Made by a program: the position numbers and the translations under genes. Shown here one piece after another: positions 33,371-44,922 of a DNA stretch of 64,000 nucleotides; position 1 is the first letter of the stretch; every line of letters begins with the position of its first letter. The notes under the pieces were generated by a model. That model made no database searches and was not told the origin of the DNA. It worked only from the letters and a program-made list of their open reading frames with translations. Source of the stretch: Larix kaempferi. Taxonomy: Eukaryota > Streptophyta > Pinopsida > Pinales > Pinaceae. The DNA lies in assembly GCA_027924585.1 (NCBI GenBank), contig BSBM01000436.1:11756501-11820500 (forward strand), written 5' to 3'.

Positions 33371-33383
33371 TTTAGGGGGCATC
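33371..33383 (+). other. Polypurine tract of element G2
   Basis: TTTAGGGGGCATC lies directly before the LTR start TGTTATACC. Confidence 0.7.
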
Positions 33384-34427
33384 TGTTATACCTCAAATTG
33401 CCACACCATGTGTAAGTTAGAATATACATGTTTCACCACCATGGAAAACATGATGTTTTTGCCTCCTAAGGGTGTTAGGACCCTTCATTCTAATGTTAGT
33501 ACCTTCCCTAGTCACACTTGGAAGAAAATCCAACAAGCAAGGGGTCGAAACCCACATTAACCACCTCCAAAAATTAGCCTTCTAGAATTACAGCGCCTTG
33601 CATGCCTATGGGGGAGCGGTAATGTCAAACTACTGTGTCCTGCATGCCTATGGGGGAGTGGTACTACCGTGCTTTGCTTAGTTATAGGGGAGCGGTAGTT
33701 TTGGTTTAGGATTATCCCTTTGATTTTGGATCTTGGATCTCATGGAGATTTTCTTGGGATGAGGTACCCCTTCGAATCCCATCTCGCTTTCCCTCCTTGG
33801 CATGATTTAGATCCTTGATCCACATATTATTCACTTAGATCCATAATCTCCTCTTAGTGGTTGGCCTCCCAAATTCTACTTAAAGAGAGCCATCCATGAG
33901 CTCGGGGGGGGGGGGGGTGATCTTGGAAGCACCAAATTTTTGATCCTATTAGTCTTGCAACAGTGATGTTGGAGAGCTTGGAAGGAGGTGCTGCTACTTT
34001 GGACATCAAGGTATAACATTGTAATCAGCTTCTTTTGGCTTTCTTATCATTAATATAACTTAGCCTATTGCTCTCATTTTCATGTCTTTAATGATGAATG
34101 CATGGAATTGTCTATGTTTTGATAGTTAGATATTTGTTTATACATATATTGCTTTGGAGAAGGTGTTGTTTTCCTTTGTGAACAGGTTCATAAGTCCATA
34201 ATCAAAAGTTGGAGCTGGAGCAACTTAGGAGCAGCAAGGACAACCATCAAAGCAAGGTATGCCATCTACTTGCTTTGTATTTCCATAGCTTGTTAGCTGA
34301 TGTGTGAGCTAGATCTAAGAGGACTATAGTGTTTATTTGTTTCATCTCTGTCTTGGGTAGGCAACTAGGGGCCTTTTCTAATCCCAAGGGGATATCTACC
34401 TATACATAGGGAGATTTTCTCACTACA
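33384..34427 (+). repeat. 3' LTR of element G2 (1044 bp)
   Basis: Starts TGTTATACCTCAAATTG and ends CTCACTACA. Colinear with the 5' LTR except for the foldback insertion. It includes a long G run at about 33904-33917 that is much shorter in the other LTR. Confidence 0.9.
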
Positions 34428-35926
34428 TATCCTCCTTTCGCTTCGCACACAGTCCCAGAAACGGAACCATTTGTTGACTCAAACCCAGTCAATAGGGGTT
34501 CCCATCATTGTCGACACCAACCCACCGCAATCTCCCTGAGCACCAGCCCAAACAGGTTGTACCCCATCCAGCAACACCTGCGGAGCAGATGAGGTCTCAC
34601 CCGAGATGTTCAAGGGGGAGTCGACGGAACCATGTTTCCTCTAAATGAAGGAGGATGGTTGCAGCTCAATCACTTAAACTTATCATGACATTACAGAAGT
34701 AGATCTATGCATTTAACTTTGACATCGATTATATTCATAGCATCATTCAACAGAAATATTCATCGCAGCAAATAAAATAGTAAAGCATTAATTGCAGCAA
34801 GAAAACATTGCAACATGCATTACCAAAAGATAACAGAAGATACACAGGGATTTCAAGAAACAGCTCTGTCATATCATATTAACTCCGCAAAATACAGATA
34901 CAATATCTCCGCAAAACATAGATCTCGCAGATAACTCTTGATCTCCAATTACAGACACATGTATTCCTTGAAATCCTATTATCCAACACATACAACTCTA
35001 TGACTTTATATAGGCTTCCACCTTTACATTGCTTGTCCACTTACTAACAACTTCCTAACCGACACTTTGAGCCTATGACTGAATATTTAAAAATATGCAA
35101 TGATGATATGAATATAGAAAGAGAGAGAAAGAGAACTATAAATACATATAGAACGAGAGAGAAAGAGAACTATAAGTACATATATAAAGAGAACTATAAA
35201 CTTTTAATTTGTATAAAATTGTACATATATTTAATGGAAATTAAAATATGGACTTGAACAGTTAAAAGTTGAATGATTGGATATTAAAGTATGCATTGAA
35301 ATGTAAAAACCACATTTTTGGATTAGTGGGAAATTGAATTCCAAAGTGAAGAAGTTTTTTTTTTGTAAACTAGTACCCACCGAGTTTCGAACCAGTGACC
35401 TAACACAATGAGTGTCTTAACCGTACACCCATTCACCATATATTCTACGCCCCGTGGGATACAAAGTGAAGAAGTTGATAAAGCATTTTAAAAATGAAAT
35501 TTTTTAACTACAAGTACAAGTAAGAAGGTGGATAAAACATTGAAACTAATTTTTGAAAACATTAGATATTCAATTTGTCAAGTGATATACATAAAATATA
35601 TATACTTGATTACAAGTAGAAATGTAAAGATAAGTACAATCTAGATAACTAATAGGATATGGTTCAGTTAAAAATATGGAAAAATCTACATGCACCAAGC
35701 ATGTTGCAAAGCATTCATATAACTCAACCATGTATTTATTTAGAGCTTCTATTTTTTTGTGGTTTTAATGCCACAAAATTTGTTTGCTCTATTTTTACTC
35801 TCTTTGGTAGTCTTGTCAACATGAGCTTTAAGAAGCATGTTAACGCTGCTCTGACAAAAGAAAAATATCCTCTGTTATGTAGTTTCTAATAATGATCAGT
35901 AACAAGCATTCAATACTATGAGTTCC
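34428..35926. repeat. Second copy of block X (duplicate of 23492-24993)
   Basis: The copy contains, in order, the end of the G1 leader with its primer site, the truncated G1-type LTR (34472-35077), the same breakpoint, the GA-rich stretch, the SINE (35357-35460) and the start of the retroposed sequence. Similarity is high throughout and stops exactly at the G2 LTR on the other copy. Element G2 lies between the two copies. Confidence 0.85.
35341..35476 (-). mobile_element. tRNA-derived SINE (copy 2)
   Basis: Insert at 35357-35460 with flanking CAAAGTGAAGAAGTT on both sides, the same box-B word and T run as the first copy at 24418-24519. It is a copy made by the block duplication and not a second insertion. 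Confidence 0.7.
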
Positions 35927-37177
35927 TGCCCAAGTAATGATCCTAACAGATCTCATTCATAGCATCAACAAGATGTTAATGCAAGCCAAATATATCAACA
36001 TAAAGAGGTAGGTGATTTTGGAGGATATGCACCCTCAAGAATTGGCTATTCAAAGGTTTGATACTCTAGTGCTATGGAATAAAGAGCTCTTAAGGGAAAG
36101 TTGGCCAATTGTTGCTTTTGTTCTGCTATGGAATATGTTGAATGAGGTGAAGCACCAAGACTATATCAAAGAGGGAAATGAGAGGTTTTGGTATGGGGGA
36201 TGCCCCTCTCAAAACACAAGAAGAATCCGCAAGATGGACAACAACTCTTATGGACTTGATAAGTCTAGAGATGCCATAAAATCCTGTTATACAACACATT
36301 TTTATTGAGAGAATACTACAGATAAAGTGAAAAAGGAAATTGATAACCCAGAGGACGAAATAAGAGCAAAAAAAGAAAATATATTAGGAAATAAGATGCA
36401 TACTTCTTTTGAAGACTGGATAATAATAGACCAAAATCACTCAAGAAGCAGAATGAACCTGTTCCACTGAACGTTGGATATTTACTGGTAGTTCAAAACC
36501 CTCTTGGGGAAATGTATGGAGGAAAAGAGAGAAAACTAAGTGATATTCGAAGCTAGCTGGGGGAAATCAACTCTCGTATGAAAAGGATAGAGGATATTTC
36601 GTTCAATCTAAAAGTGATCAAGGCTAACCAAAACCTTCTAGCCAAGGTTATGTGTTACATATTTGAGGTCACTAGGGTGGTAGAGGAGAATAAGGTTCAG
36701 CAGCAGGAGAAAATCCAAGTCCAATAATCCCACCAGATTAGCATCTTTGACAATGAAGAAGAAGAAGGAGCAGATCCAATGGATGAAGCTGGACACACCC
36801 AATAGATCTTCGGGTAGCTTCACATTTTGCTCGGCCCTCTCTTTTTAAATAGTCTATTTCCAGTTTTATTAATACTCTTTTAAACTTACTCTATCTTTCA
36901 AACTGTCATACTCTAGTTCTGTTTAGGTTTGGCCTCTTGGTAGTGTATGTTATAATAGTCATTTTCAAACTCTTAGCTCTCTTTATTGCATCAATTATGT
37001 AAGCAGACATTCTCAGACTTTTAAAACTTCTGATGATCTAAGTTTAAGCTCTCTAGTAATTTGCTTTCCCTGAGGGGCACCAAACAACAAGTTATTTTTT
37101 GTACTCTATGTAAGAGTTTGTATTGCTAATAGAATAAAAGGTACTATCTTGGTTACAAAAAAACATGAGCTTTAAGA
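35818..37177 (+). mobile_element. Retroposed polyadenylated sequence with 16-bp target duplication
   Basis: AACATGAGCTTTAAGA is present at 35818-35833 and 37162-37177. The 1328 bp between them end in an A run preceded by AATAAA at 37133-37138. This is the footprint of LINE-driven retroposition of a transcript. The plus strand holds a 98-codon frame (36012-36308) and further coding-like text to about 36470 (for example FEDWIIIDQNHS). An RT is not seen. It could be a processed pseudogene or a short non-LTR element. Confidence 0.7.
36012..36470 (+). pseudogene. Unrecognised protein remnant inside the retroposed sequence
   Basis: An open frame of 98 codons (the first in-frame ATG is at 36027; before it stands GTG) includes IQRFDTLVLWNKELLRESWP, GNERFWYGGCPS and MDNNSYGLDKSRDAIKSCYT. 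After a stop the same frame continues with acidic and lysine-rich text and FEDWIIIDQN. Amino-acid composition and tryptophan content look like a real protein. I do not recognise the family. A host gene or a viral-type protein are both possible, and nothing in the neighbourhood decides between them. Confidence 0.5.
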
Positions 37178-38003
37178 CCATTTTGAGCTAAGCAAATTTT
37201 TGGCTCATGTTTCAGAGCGTCCTCTATGTTATCATATATTATGCCAAAGCCTTTAGAGAATGGGGATTTTTTTCTTCTGAAAACCTGAAATGAATATAAT
37301 TTGTGTATCCAGAACAACAAATTTCCTCGCACGTTCTCCTTTCAACTCTAGCGTGGAAAGATTACCCCTTCCAAGATGGATAACATGTATTTGGAATTGT
37401 CTTCTATGTAGATGGAGGTTATCCACAAGGTGTCAAGTGCAAATTGTATGTCTCGTTACTGGTTCCACCATTGCTAATTTCTTTGACAATTTCTCTTTCA
37501 AAGGTGTTTATCTATAATAACCTCGCAAAAAAGGAAACAAAATGGTAAGGTTATTTGCATTGAAAGTGTAAAATAGATTTCTTCCCATTTTAAGTTTCAA
37601 ATCAATTTCAAGATTTGTAATGCTTCAATTGAAAGAAAATATAGGTCATGATAAATTTTAGGGGCTATATTTTTCCTATGGGATGATTTTCCATGTTTGT
37701 TCGGAAAAAATTGGCCAATTTACATTTTTTTTATAAAATGATTTGGCCAAATTCTCTAGGATAAAAGAATTTTACCCTAAAAATTGCCAGAATTTTATAA
37801 AAACTATATCATGTCTTTGGAATTTGAATATTTTTACAAAAATGTCGCCAAATTTTTTATAGTTTGTTTTAATATTTAGTAAGAATTTCTAACTAAATAA
37901 GTATGGATTTGTAAAAAATTCTTTAGTGTAGGTGTTTTATTACATTTTGCAATCTCTTTATTAATTGAGTAGTGTTGGATCATAATTCCATCAAGGTTCA
38001 CTT
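37178..38003. other. AT-rich stretch without gene
   Basis: No coding motif. Part of it (about 37640-37870) is weakly repeated at 39965-40190, sharing words such as TTTGAATATTTTTA and GGCCAA.TT. Confidence 0.6.
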
Positions 38004-38932
38004 TGTTGGCGTACTTTTACGTCTACTAGGCTTCAAACATCTAACACAACACCAACAAACACCACAGATACCGGCCCGAAAGGGTTTTAAGCCTTTAAGA
38101 AACACCTGCGAAACAGATGAAGTCTCACCCGAAGTACCTAGAGGGACTGCATGAACCAGATTTATGCAGCACTGAAGGGGAGCAACTCGAAAAACCAATC
38201 ATTTAACAAACAACCCATTACCTCAACAGATCTAGAATTTTCACATGCCATTTGCTTCGACATAACCCTTAAGTTAACCAAAATTTATATAACATACATT
38301 ATGCTTTGCATTCACATGGTTCTCAATTAAGCACAGTTATCCATTAATTGATGTAACTTATAAGCAAAGGAAAGAAACACATCACACAAATAACACTATG
38401 TTTAATGTCGAAACCCTGTATGGGAAAAAACACATAAGCGCTTATTTTTTATTATGAGTCGTAGCAAATAAATAAGCACTTCATGTTATGACTTACATAT
38501 TCTTCCTTTGATTTACGACATATATGCGCACATAGCTTGCAGACCGTGGGACTCAGCTCTTCAAAAAAACCTCGACATACATAGAATAGTTCTTCAATAC
38601 AAACACAGAATATATTCGAAAATCATACTATTCTCTCTTCAACAAACTAAAAACCCCAAAATTTCCCTCTTATTACATATTTATAGGGTGCACACAACCT
38701 ACCCCACTCCCACTAACCCGCTAACTTACTACTCGACTCACTAGTGTAAGTGGACAAACTCTAACTAACTGACTCAACTCCACCTTTTGACACAATCAAC
38801 ATAACGGTTTTCTTGGTTTCTTGGTTGCTTCGTCGAAGTTGACCACTTCGTCGAGCCACTTTTGCTTTTTCTTTGTCCACGCCAAAACTGTCTTTCCAAA
38901 AAAATGGTACCCAAAATATACTAGACCCAGCA
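38004..38932 (-). repeat. LTR of element H (Ty3/gypsy, 929 bp)
   Basis: Starts TGTTGGCGTACTTTTACG and ends ACCCAGCA, followed by the purine tract GTGTTGGGGGCC on the minus strand at 38933-38943. Its first part has the same layout as the G1 LTR, with related words such as AACACCTGCG.A.CAGATGA and GTCTCACCCGA. So it is the 3' LTR of a minus-strand element distantly related to G1. Confidence 0.7.
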
Positions 38933-39600
38933 GGCCCCCAACACTCACATGTGGCTCGTCCCAAGCCACTTCAAAATTTTGGTACAGGTTCCTGCATCTT
39001 CAACAAGAACTCATCATATACATTTCGAGTTGCTTCGACTGACTACTGAACTTCTTCCTTTTTCTATTTGATTTCTTCGACCAGCTTAGCAGTAACATAC
39101 TTTATACTCTACTCGAAAATCTGAGTGATTGTCGAATGAATGGACATTGAATGGACATATGCTGACCCGCAATGACTTCAGATACATGCTCAACTTCCTA
39201 TTGGAGGAATTCCACCCTTTTTTACCGTTTCCTGTGATTAACTCTCAACTGATTAATCTCATTCTGCAATGCTTTATTTTATGCAGCTCCTCTTGACTGG
39301 TGGCAGAGTCTTCGACAAACCTTGCATACTTGTCATCTTTTGTTCAGCGGCTCCAATCCTGGTAGTGATATCCTCTAACTCAGCATCCTCAAAAAGCGTA
39401 ACCCAAGTCTATGATACCTCCTTATCCATCTTCATACATTGAGACTCAGATTCCTGAATGCTCTGGATGAATCCTCGGTTTGCTCTGTCACTTCAGGCGA
39501 GGTGTTGGGCACCAAATTGGATTCCAATTCTTGTACTTTTTGTCTATAACCTGAAATAATAGCTTTGAGGCGTTGCAAGTCCATCTATACTTAACTCCCC
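38933..39600 (-). pseudogene. 3' internal remnant of element H, coiled-coil-like
   Basis: The minus strand shows coding-like text with frameshifts. It starts MDLQRLKAIISGYRQKVQEL at 39585 and continues with ESESQCMKMDKEVS and LEDITTRIGAAEQKMTSMQG. The spacing of hydrophobic residues suggests a coiled coil. In G1 the corresponding place is non-coding. It may be a 3' ORF specific to this family. No RT or integrase remains; the element stops near 39620 in AT-rich DNA. Confidence 0.45.
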
Positions 39601-39619
39601 TAACATTTATGACAATTCC

Positions 39620-41330
39620 ATATATACTTAACACTTTTCTAGCCTTTCTTTAAAAAGATAAAGGATACAACGAACTTTTAAAAAAAAACTATTTCATAAT
39701 AATAAAAATTAAAACAAACCATCTTATGATAATAATATTTGCAAATTCATACAGCTAACATTTCATTGAAAAGGTACCATAGGTATCTCTTAATAATAAG
39801 AAATACACATGCACGCATAAGTCATTCCTTCGAAAGATGAGTAAACTAATGTTAATACTAAAAAAATTACAAATGCATACATAATCCATTCCTTTGAAAG
39901 ATAAATAAACTAATGCAATACTAATAAAAATTGTGAATGCATGTAACAAACAATTCTCTTCGAAGGAAAATTTATGGGCAAAATTTAGCTGATGGGTTAT
40001 TTTTGGACCTTTTTTTTCAGAAAATAATTGCCAACTTGCTTTTTTTTTCGAAGATGATTCACCCAAATTCTATGGGATATTTTTTTTAACTCTAAAAATC
40101 GCCAAAATTGTCCAAAAACTATATATAGTCCTTAGAAATTTGAATATTTTTGTAAAATTATTGCCAAAAAATTATGGTTGCAAATTTAAGAATTAGTCAG
40201 ATTCACCAAGGTTTCCACACTTTGAGAAAATTATGGATCCTTAAAATTTTCCCCAATTCTCTTGGAGAAACTAATGCTAATACAACCTATTCTTCATTCT
40301 AATTTTGTTATAAGCTTTTTTAAAATGTGGTTGTTTTCATGTGGGTCTTTTTCCATATTAAAATGTGGTTAATTTCATGTGGGTTTTTATTACATATTAT
40401 CTTCTTATTAGAGATTAAAAGCATGTTTGATATCTTAAACCTGGATCTATTAAACATCAAGAGGGATCCAATTTCTTAAAAATTTTACAAATCTTGAAAA
40501 ATTTACACCTCCATAAATTTGATCCCTCTTGGTGCTTGATAGTGTGTAAGATGTATCTATTATGGTTTTTATTTTATTTTATGAGAGAGGTGGATTTTTT
40601 TAATTTCTTTTCATTTGGTATTAATTTTTTATTTATTTTATGAGCAACATGGATTTTTTTAATTATTTTTAATTTGATTATATTTTTTTTATTTTATGAG
40701 CCGACATTAATTTTTTTGAACTTACTATTTTTGGTAATGTCACGTTACATTACGTTACATGACAACATCTACCCCATACTCCGCTATAGAGCACCTCGAT
40801 CCTCTGTGCATTACTCTTAACATGGTGCATCTCACTCCAATTCAATTCACTTACATACCCTCGTCATGATCGACTCACCTCTTCCCACAAGTTCAGTAAT
40901 TTTATGGTCTTGAATTACATGTATTACGGTGTATTCCATTTCCATTGAGAGAATAGCTTCACATGCGGCTTATTAGAGAAATGCCTCTTTTCATTTATTT
41001 TCTCCTTTTTCTCTCTCAATCTCTTTTATAATTTACCCATTTTTCTCGCTCATTCTCTTTTCCATATTTTTCCCTCTTTTACCTAGAATCTTCCAAAACT
41101 TTACAAATTTCTACAATAATATTGGTTATATTTGTTTTGTTGTTTGTAAAGTTTTCTTTTTTTAAATATTTTCTAATATTAATATTTAATATATAATAAC
41201 TATATTATATAATATATTAATATATTAACTATATATGATCTATATATTAGCATATTATATATTAAAATACAACATACTATATATCAACTATAATGCTATA
41301 TATTAACTATATATTATTAAACAACACTGA
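39620..41330. other. AT-rich stretch with small repeats, no gene
   Basis: Contains a duplicated unit of about 68 bp (39822-39955), a weak repeat of 37640-37870 (39965-40190), a hairpin-forming segment (40455-40534) and a TATATA-rich tract (41160-41310). No frame with recognisable motifs. Confidence 0.6.
40455..40534. repeat. Short inverted repeat (MITE-like hairpin)
   Basis: CATCAAGAGGGATCCAATTT (40455-40474) pairs with AAATTTGATCCCTCTTGGTG (40515-40534) with two mismatches around a 40-base loop. Confidence 0.6.
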
Positions 41331-41851
41331 CTCGGATCACAGACCTTTAATTGTACATATTAATTTTTCCATGTGCAGCGATCCCATAGAAGAAAATTCT
41401 CATGGTCAAAAGCATTTGATCTTCAATAGAAATAGAGGATATTTTTCTAAATGATTTAAAAATGAATTATTCTCTATGAAGCAAGAACACTATAGAAGAG
41501 ATCCAACATAATTTTACTACAGCCATCTCGTCCTCCATTAACAAATTCTCTATATAGGTATCGAGTAAAACAGGAAATAACAAAACCAACCCTTAGTATG
41601 ATCAAGATTGTAAAAATGAAAGAAGACAAATAAGAAGCTAATAATGAGCCCCTAAAATATGACAAGATAAATATGTACTAATCCCTAATTAGAAAGAAAA
41701 AAAAATGTACTTTCTAAGTAAAAACCAAGAGAAGCTTTTACACTTCTCTAAGGTGGCTTCTAAAAAAACTTAGAGTTAGATTCTACATCGCAAATCTAAA
41801 TAAAATAAATGATTGTTTTGAACAAATGTAAATCCTATCTTAAGAATATTT

Positions 41852-43440
41852 ATGAGTCCCCTAATGTCATGGATAACATTCAAACCCTCCTTACAACTAA
41901 ATAAGTTTTTTTCTTTAAAAGACATAGATTTTTGGGTTAAGCATCTAGCAAATGGTAAAGCTAAGGACATTAAAGGATTCCAAGAAGAAATCCTAAAAAT
42001 TGGAGGGCATGTCCTCATCCCTCACATCCATAAGCTCTTCAATCTAGTGATCAAGCAAGGTTTCCCTAAACCGTGGACTTAGATCCTCATTATTCCTATT
42101 TTTAAAGTGGTGATAAAAATAACCCCTCTAGTTTATATCAGACCATTGTAATTATCCCTCTCTTATCCAAGTTATAAAGTATTATTTTGGAAAAGAAGAT
42201 CAGCATATGGCTAGAAAATGAAGGTAAACAGGCTAAGGGCCAAGCGATTTTTAGAAGGAATCATTCAATAACATACCAAATCCTTACGCTCAGGATCATT
42301 GTGGATGAGTGTCGTAACAATAAATCTAATATATTTTTTTTCTTTGTGGACTTTAGAAAATCTTTTGATACAATGCCTAGAAACAACCTGTGGAATAGAT
42401 TGGAAGATTTAAACCTGTTCCTTTCGTGTTGAAATCTATTGCGATAAGGTTATATGAGAGCATCATTTCCAAGTTTAGAACATTGAGGGTTGGTCGAAAG
42501 ATACTAACTGTAATAATGGAGTTAAGAAAGGTTGTCTTCTCTCCCCTACCCTTTTCAGCATATAGATCAATAAGCTAAAAGTTTGTTTCGAAGAAGTAGG
42601 TTGCACTGGCACGACTCTAGAAGGAATAGTCATCATCATTCTTCTCTATGATGATGATATTGTTCTTCTGGAAAGGTGTCCCTTTGATATTGATAAGCAA
42701 TTAAGAATTCTAAAGGATTTTTTCTCTAAGATGGGTATGAATGTTAACATTGTCAAAAAAAAAGTTATGATTATCAAATCCAAGAGGGCCACTTATGTTA
42801 ATTTCATTTATGACAATAGAAACTTGGAGGAAGTGACTTCATACAAATATCTCGGTATTGACATCCATCACAAACTCAACTAGAATTATAGCATTGAGAA
42901 AATTATTAATGAAGGGTGGAAATATTTGTTTGGTCTTGAAAACAATTGTAAATCAACAAACCTTGTGATGTGGGATTTAAGGAAGTTCTTCTTTCAAACT
43001 CCCATCACCCCTGTTACCTTGTATGGGTGTGAAGTTTGGGGTTGTAACATCTCTGAATATGTGGCGCGATGTGGTGTGATCTAATTTTAAAGATAATATG
43101 TCGTGCGATAAAAAATTAAAGGTTAAAAGAAAGCTAAGATATTATAAGGAGTTCATTAATCCTAATCTAGAAGATAAAAAAATATAACTTAGTTTTAACT
43201 AGTATAAAGAAGAGAATTAATATTGCCAAGATAAGACCGAACTCTCATGAGATACATAGTGAAACGGGGCACTAGACAATTCCTAAAACTTTGCGGGATC
43301 AAAGGATTTGTCCACTATGTGAGAATAGGAGTGTTGAGGATGAAAATCACTTTCTCTTAGAGTGCCTTGCAAACACCCACATTAGATCTCAATTCCACAA
43401 TCTGTGTTACAATGCAATTCTTCTTAACCTTCTAACCTAT
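41852..43440 (+). pseudogene. LINE reverse transcriptase and C-terminal zinc knuckle
   Basis: It would copy LINE RNA at the target site. Open pieces at 41852-42082 and 42187-42432 carry RT blocks up to FFFVDFRKSFDTMP. The catalytic box near 42645 reads LYDDDIVLL where YADD or FADD is normal, so one position is changed but the two aspartates remain. The C-terminal part has the C-x2-C...H...C arrangement CPLCENRSVEDENHFLLEC, which is typical of plant L1-type ORF2. At least eight stops or shifts interrupt it. Confidence 0.8.
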
Positions 43441-43589
43441 CAAAATTAAAGTGAGTATATATATATATATATATATGAAAATCACTTTCTATTAGAGTGC
43501 CTTGCAAACACCCACATTAGATCTCAATTCCACAATCTGTGTTACAATACAATTCTTCTTAACCTTCTAACCTATCAAAATTACAATGA

Positions 43590-43645
<56 letters not shown>
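43339..43645. repeat. Tandem duplication of LINE 3' end plus TA microsatellite
   Basis: A segment of about 118 bp starting ATGAAAATCACTTTCT and including CTTGCAAACACCCACATTAG occurs twice (43339-43456 and 43466-43590). Each copy ends in a TA run. The second run reaches about 55 bases. Confidence 0.85.
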
Positions 43646-43647
<2 letters not shown>

Positions 43648-44922
43648 CAAATTAACTATAATATATATAATAACTATATATTATTAATGGAGGCTTCAAT
43701 TTCTTAAGAGTCTAGAAATTGCACCGAGAGTACTAAGGTGCTCTACAACCAAGTAAATGGAGCAGGCTACATATTCTAGTGAGACGATGCTTGATCAAGT
43801 TTCAGGTTATAAGATAGCTATATGTATAATATATGCATAATAGTACCTTAGTGATGTACATCAAACATTATCATGGGACATCATGTTATATAAATGAATC
43901 TAGAGGGAATATTAACGTTTGGACTAATTCATATTAATCTAGTTGTAGGTGTTATCTAGTCATATTTTTTATCCCTATACTAAATTAGTCATTCAAGTTA
44001 GTCATTTTTAGTTGTGTCACTTACTTTCTAGTCGTATTTTTTATCCTAGGACTAAATTAGTCGTTTAAGTTAGTCATTTTTAGTTGTCACTTAAAATTAC
44101 ACAAATTTTGTAGTATTTAGCTTACAAAAACTTTTGTGACTAAATGTTTTGGTCGCATATTCATAAATTTGCCAATTGTACTTGTGTTAATCCAAGAGAA
44201 AGATAGAGAGGGTGAATTAGTTGCATAGGTGAGTAAGAACCCTTAAACCAAATGAAATTTAATCTAATCTATGCATCTTAGACTTGAAATAAAATAACAA
44301 ACAACCAAAAAAAATAATAATAATAGCTTAGTCCTGCTTTCATACCTAGAATAACCATATCCTCTTGCAAATTACAACGAGTCCATGATGCCCCAAGTAC
44401 GTATGAAAAAAAGGAAAAAAGTAAACTAACGAAAGGAAATAGATCTAGAATAATTTCCTCAATGTCCCTTGACTCAATAAAAGGATGTCCCTCTCACCTC
44501 AGAAGTCGAGACGAGGAATAAAAAGAAAGAACAATTAATACTATTATTGGCATCCCATCAAGCAAGGATGATGGTTGATATAAGAAATCCAAACAAGATC
44601 CAAGAACGTGTATTAAAGAACTTCGAAAACTAGTGCACAAGAAATAATTTATAGAATCTCATTTAGATGATGTATGTACAACCAAAGTTAGGAAATGCAA
44701 GGATGAGGGACATATTTATACACAACAAAACATTGGGATCCATTACACAATGAGTCCATAACTGTAGGGAGAAATTTTCTTCTTTCCTTTGTAAAACTTG
44801 TAAATTTGATGCTAAGACCATAGAGATTAGAGGGAAAACCACAAGTGAAGTGTGGTCTACATTGTATGGTATAAGGTGTTTTAGGGTTCAATTTTCATGT
44901 CAAGGTTCCCGATGGATATGGG
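43646..44922. other. AT-rich stretch without gene
   Basis: Contains a two-copy tandem repeat of about 74 bp (43955-44098, words ACTAAATTAGTC and AGTTAGTCATTTTTAGTTG). No coding motif seen. Confidence 0.6.

Larger units (their letters stand above)
24994..34427 (+). mobile_element. Element G2: non-autonomous Ty3/gypsy derivative with hairpin arrays
   Basis: LTRs lie at 24994-26605 and 33384-34427, both starting TGTTATACC and ending CACAACA or CACTACA. A tRNA-Arg primer site (26611) and a purine tract (33371-33383) lie just inside. The 6.8-kb internal part keeps only a gag N-terminus, two zinc knuckles and a protease. Capsid, RT, RNase H and integrase are absent, so it must be mobilised by a related element such as the family of B. 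The flanking five bases do not match (CAAAG and TATCC). The 5' LTR holds a foldback insertion that is missing from the 3' LTR. Confidence 0.85.
41331..43650 (+). mobile_element. LINE (L1-like) fragment, 5'-truncated and broken
   Basis: The order is the end of an endonuclease (TDSDHRPLIVHINF at 41330), a linker, RT blocks, and a C-terminal zinc knuckle. It ends in a TA microsatellite at 43591-43645. RT words include NGKAKDIKGFQEEILKIGGH (41950), FVDFRKSFDTMPRNNLWNRL (42345), CLLSPTLFS (42530), a YDDDIVLL box (42645) and CEVWGC (43030). The knuckle region has RICPLCENRSVEDENHFLLE near 43310. Many stops and frame changes make it inactive. Confidence 0.85.

Noticed and set aside
24718-35889. Two similar 76-codon frames (24718-24948 and 35659-35889)
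   Set aside because: They lie in the duplicated block and match because the DNA was copied; no motif and no sign of selection by eye.
36012-36470. Possible endogenous pararetrovirus fragment
   Set aside because: No movement-protein, coat zinc-finger or RT motif is visible; the text is unrecognised, and the flanks show LINE-type retroposition.
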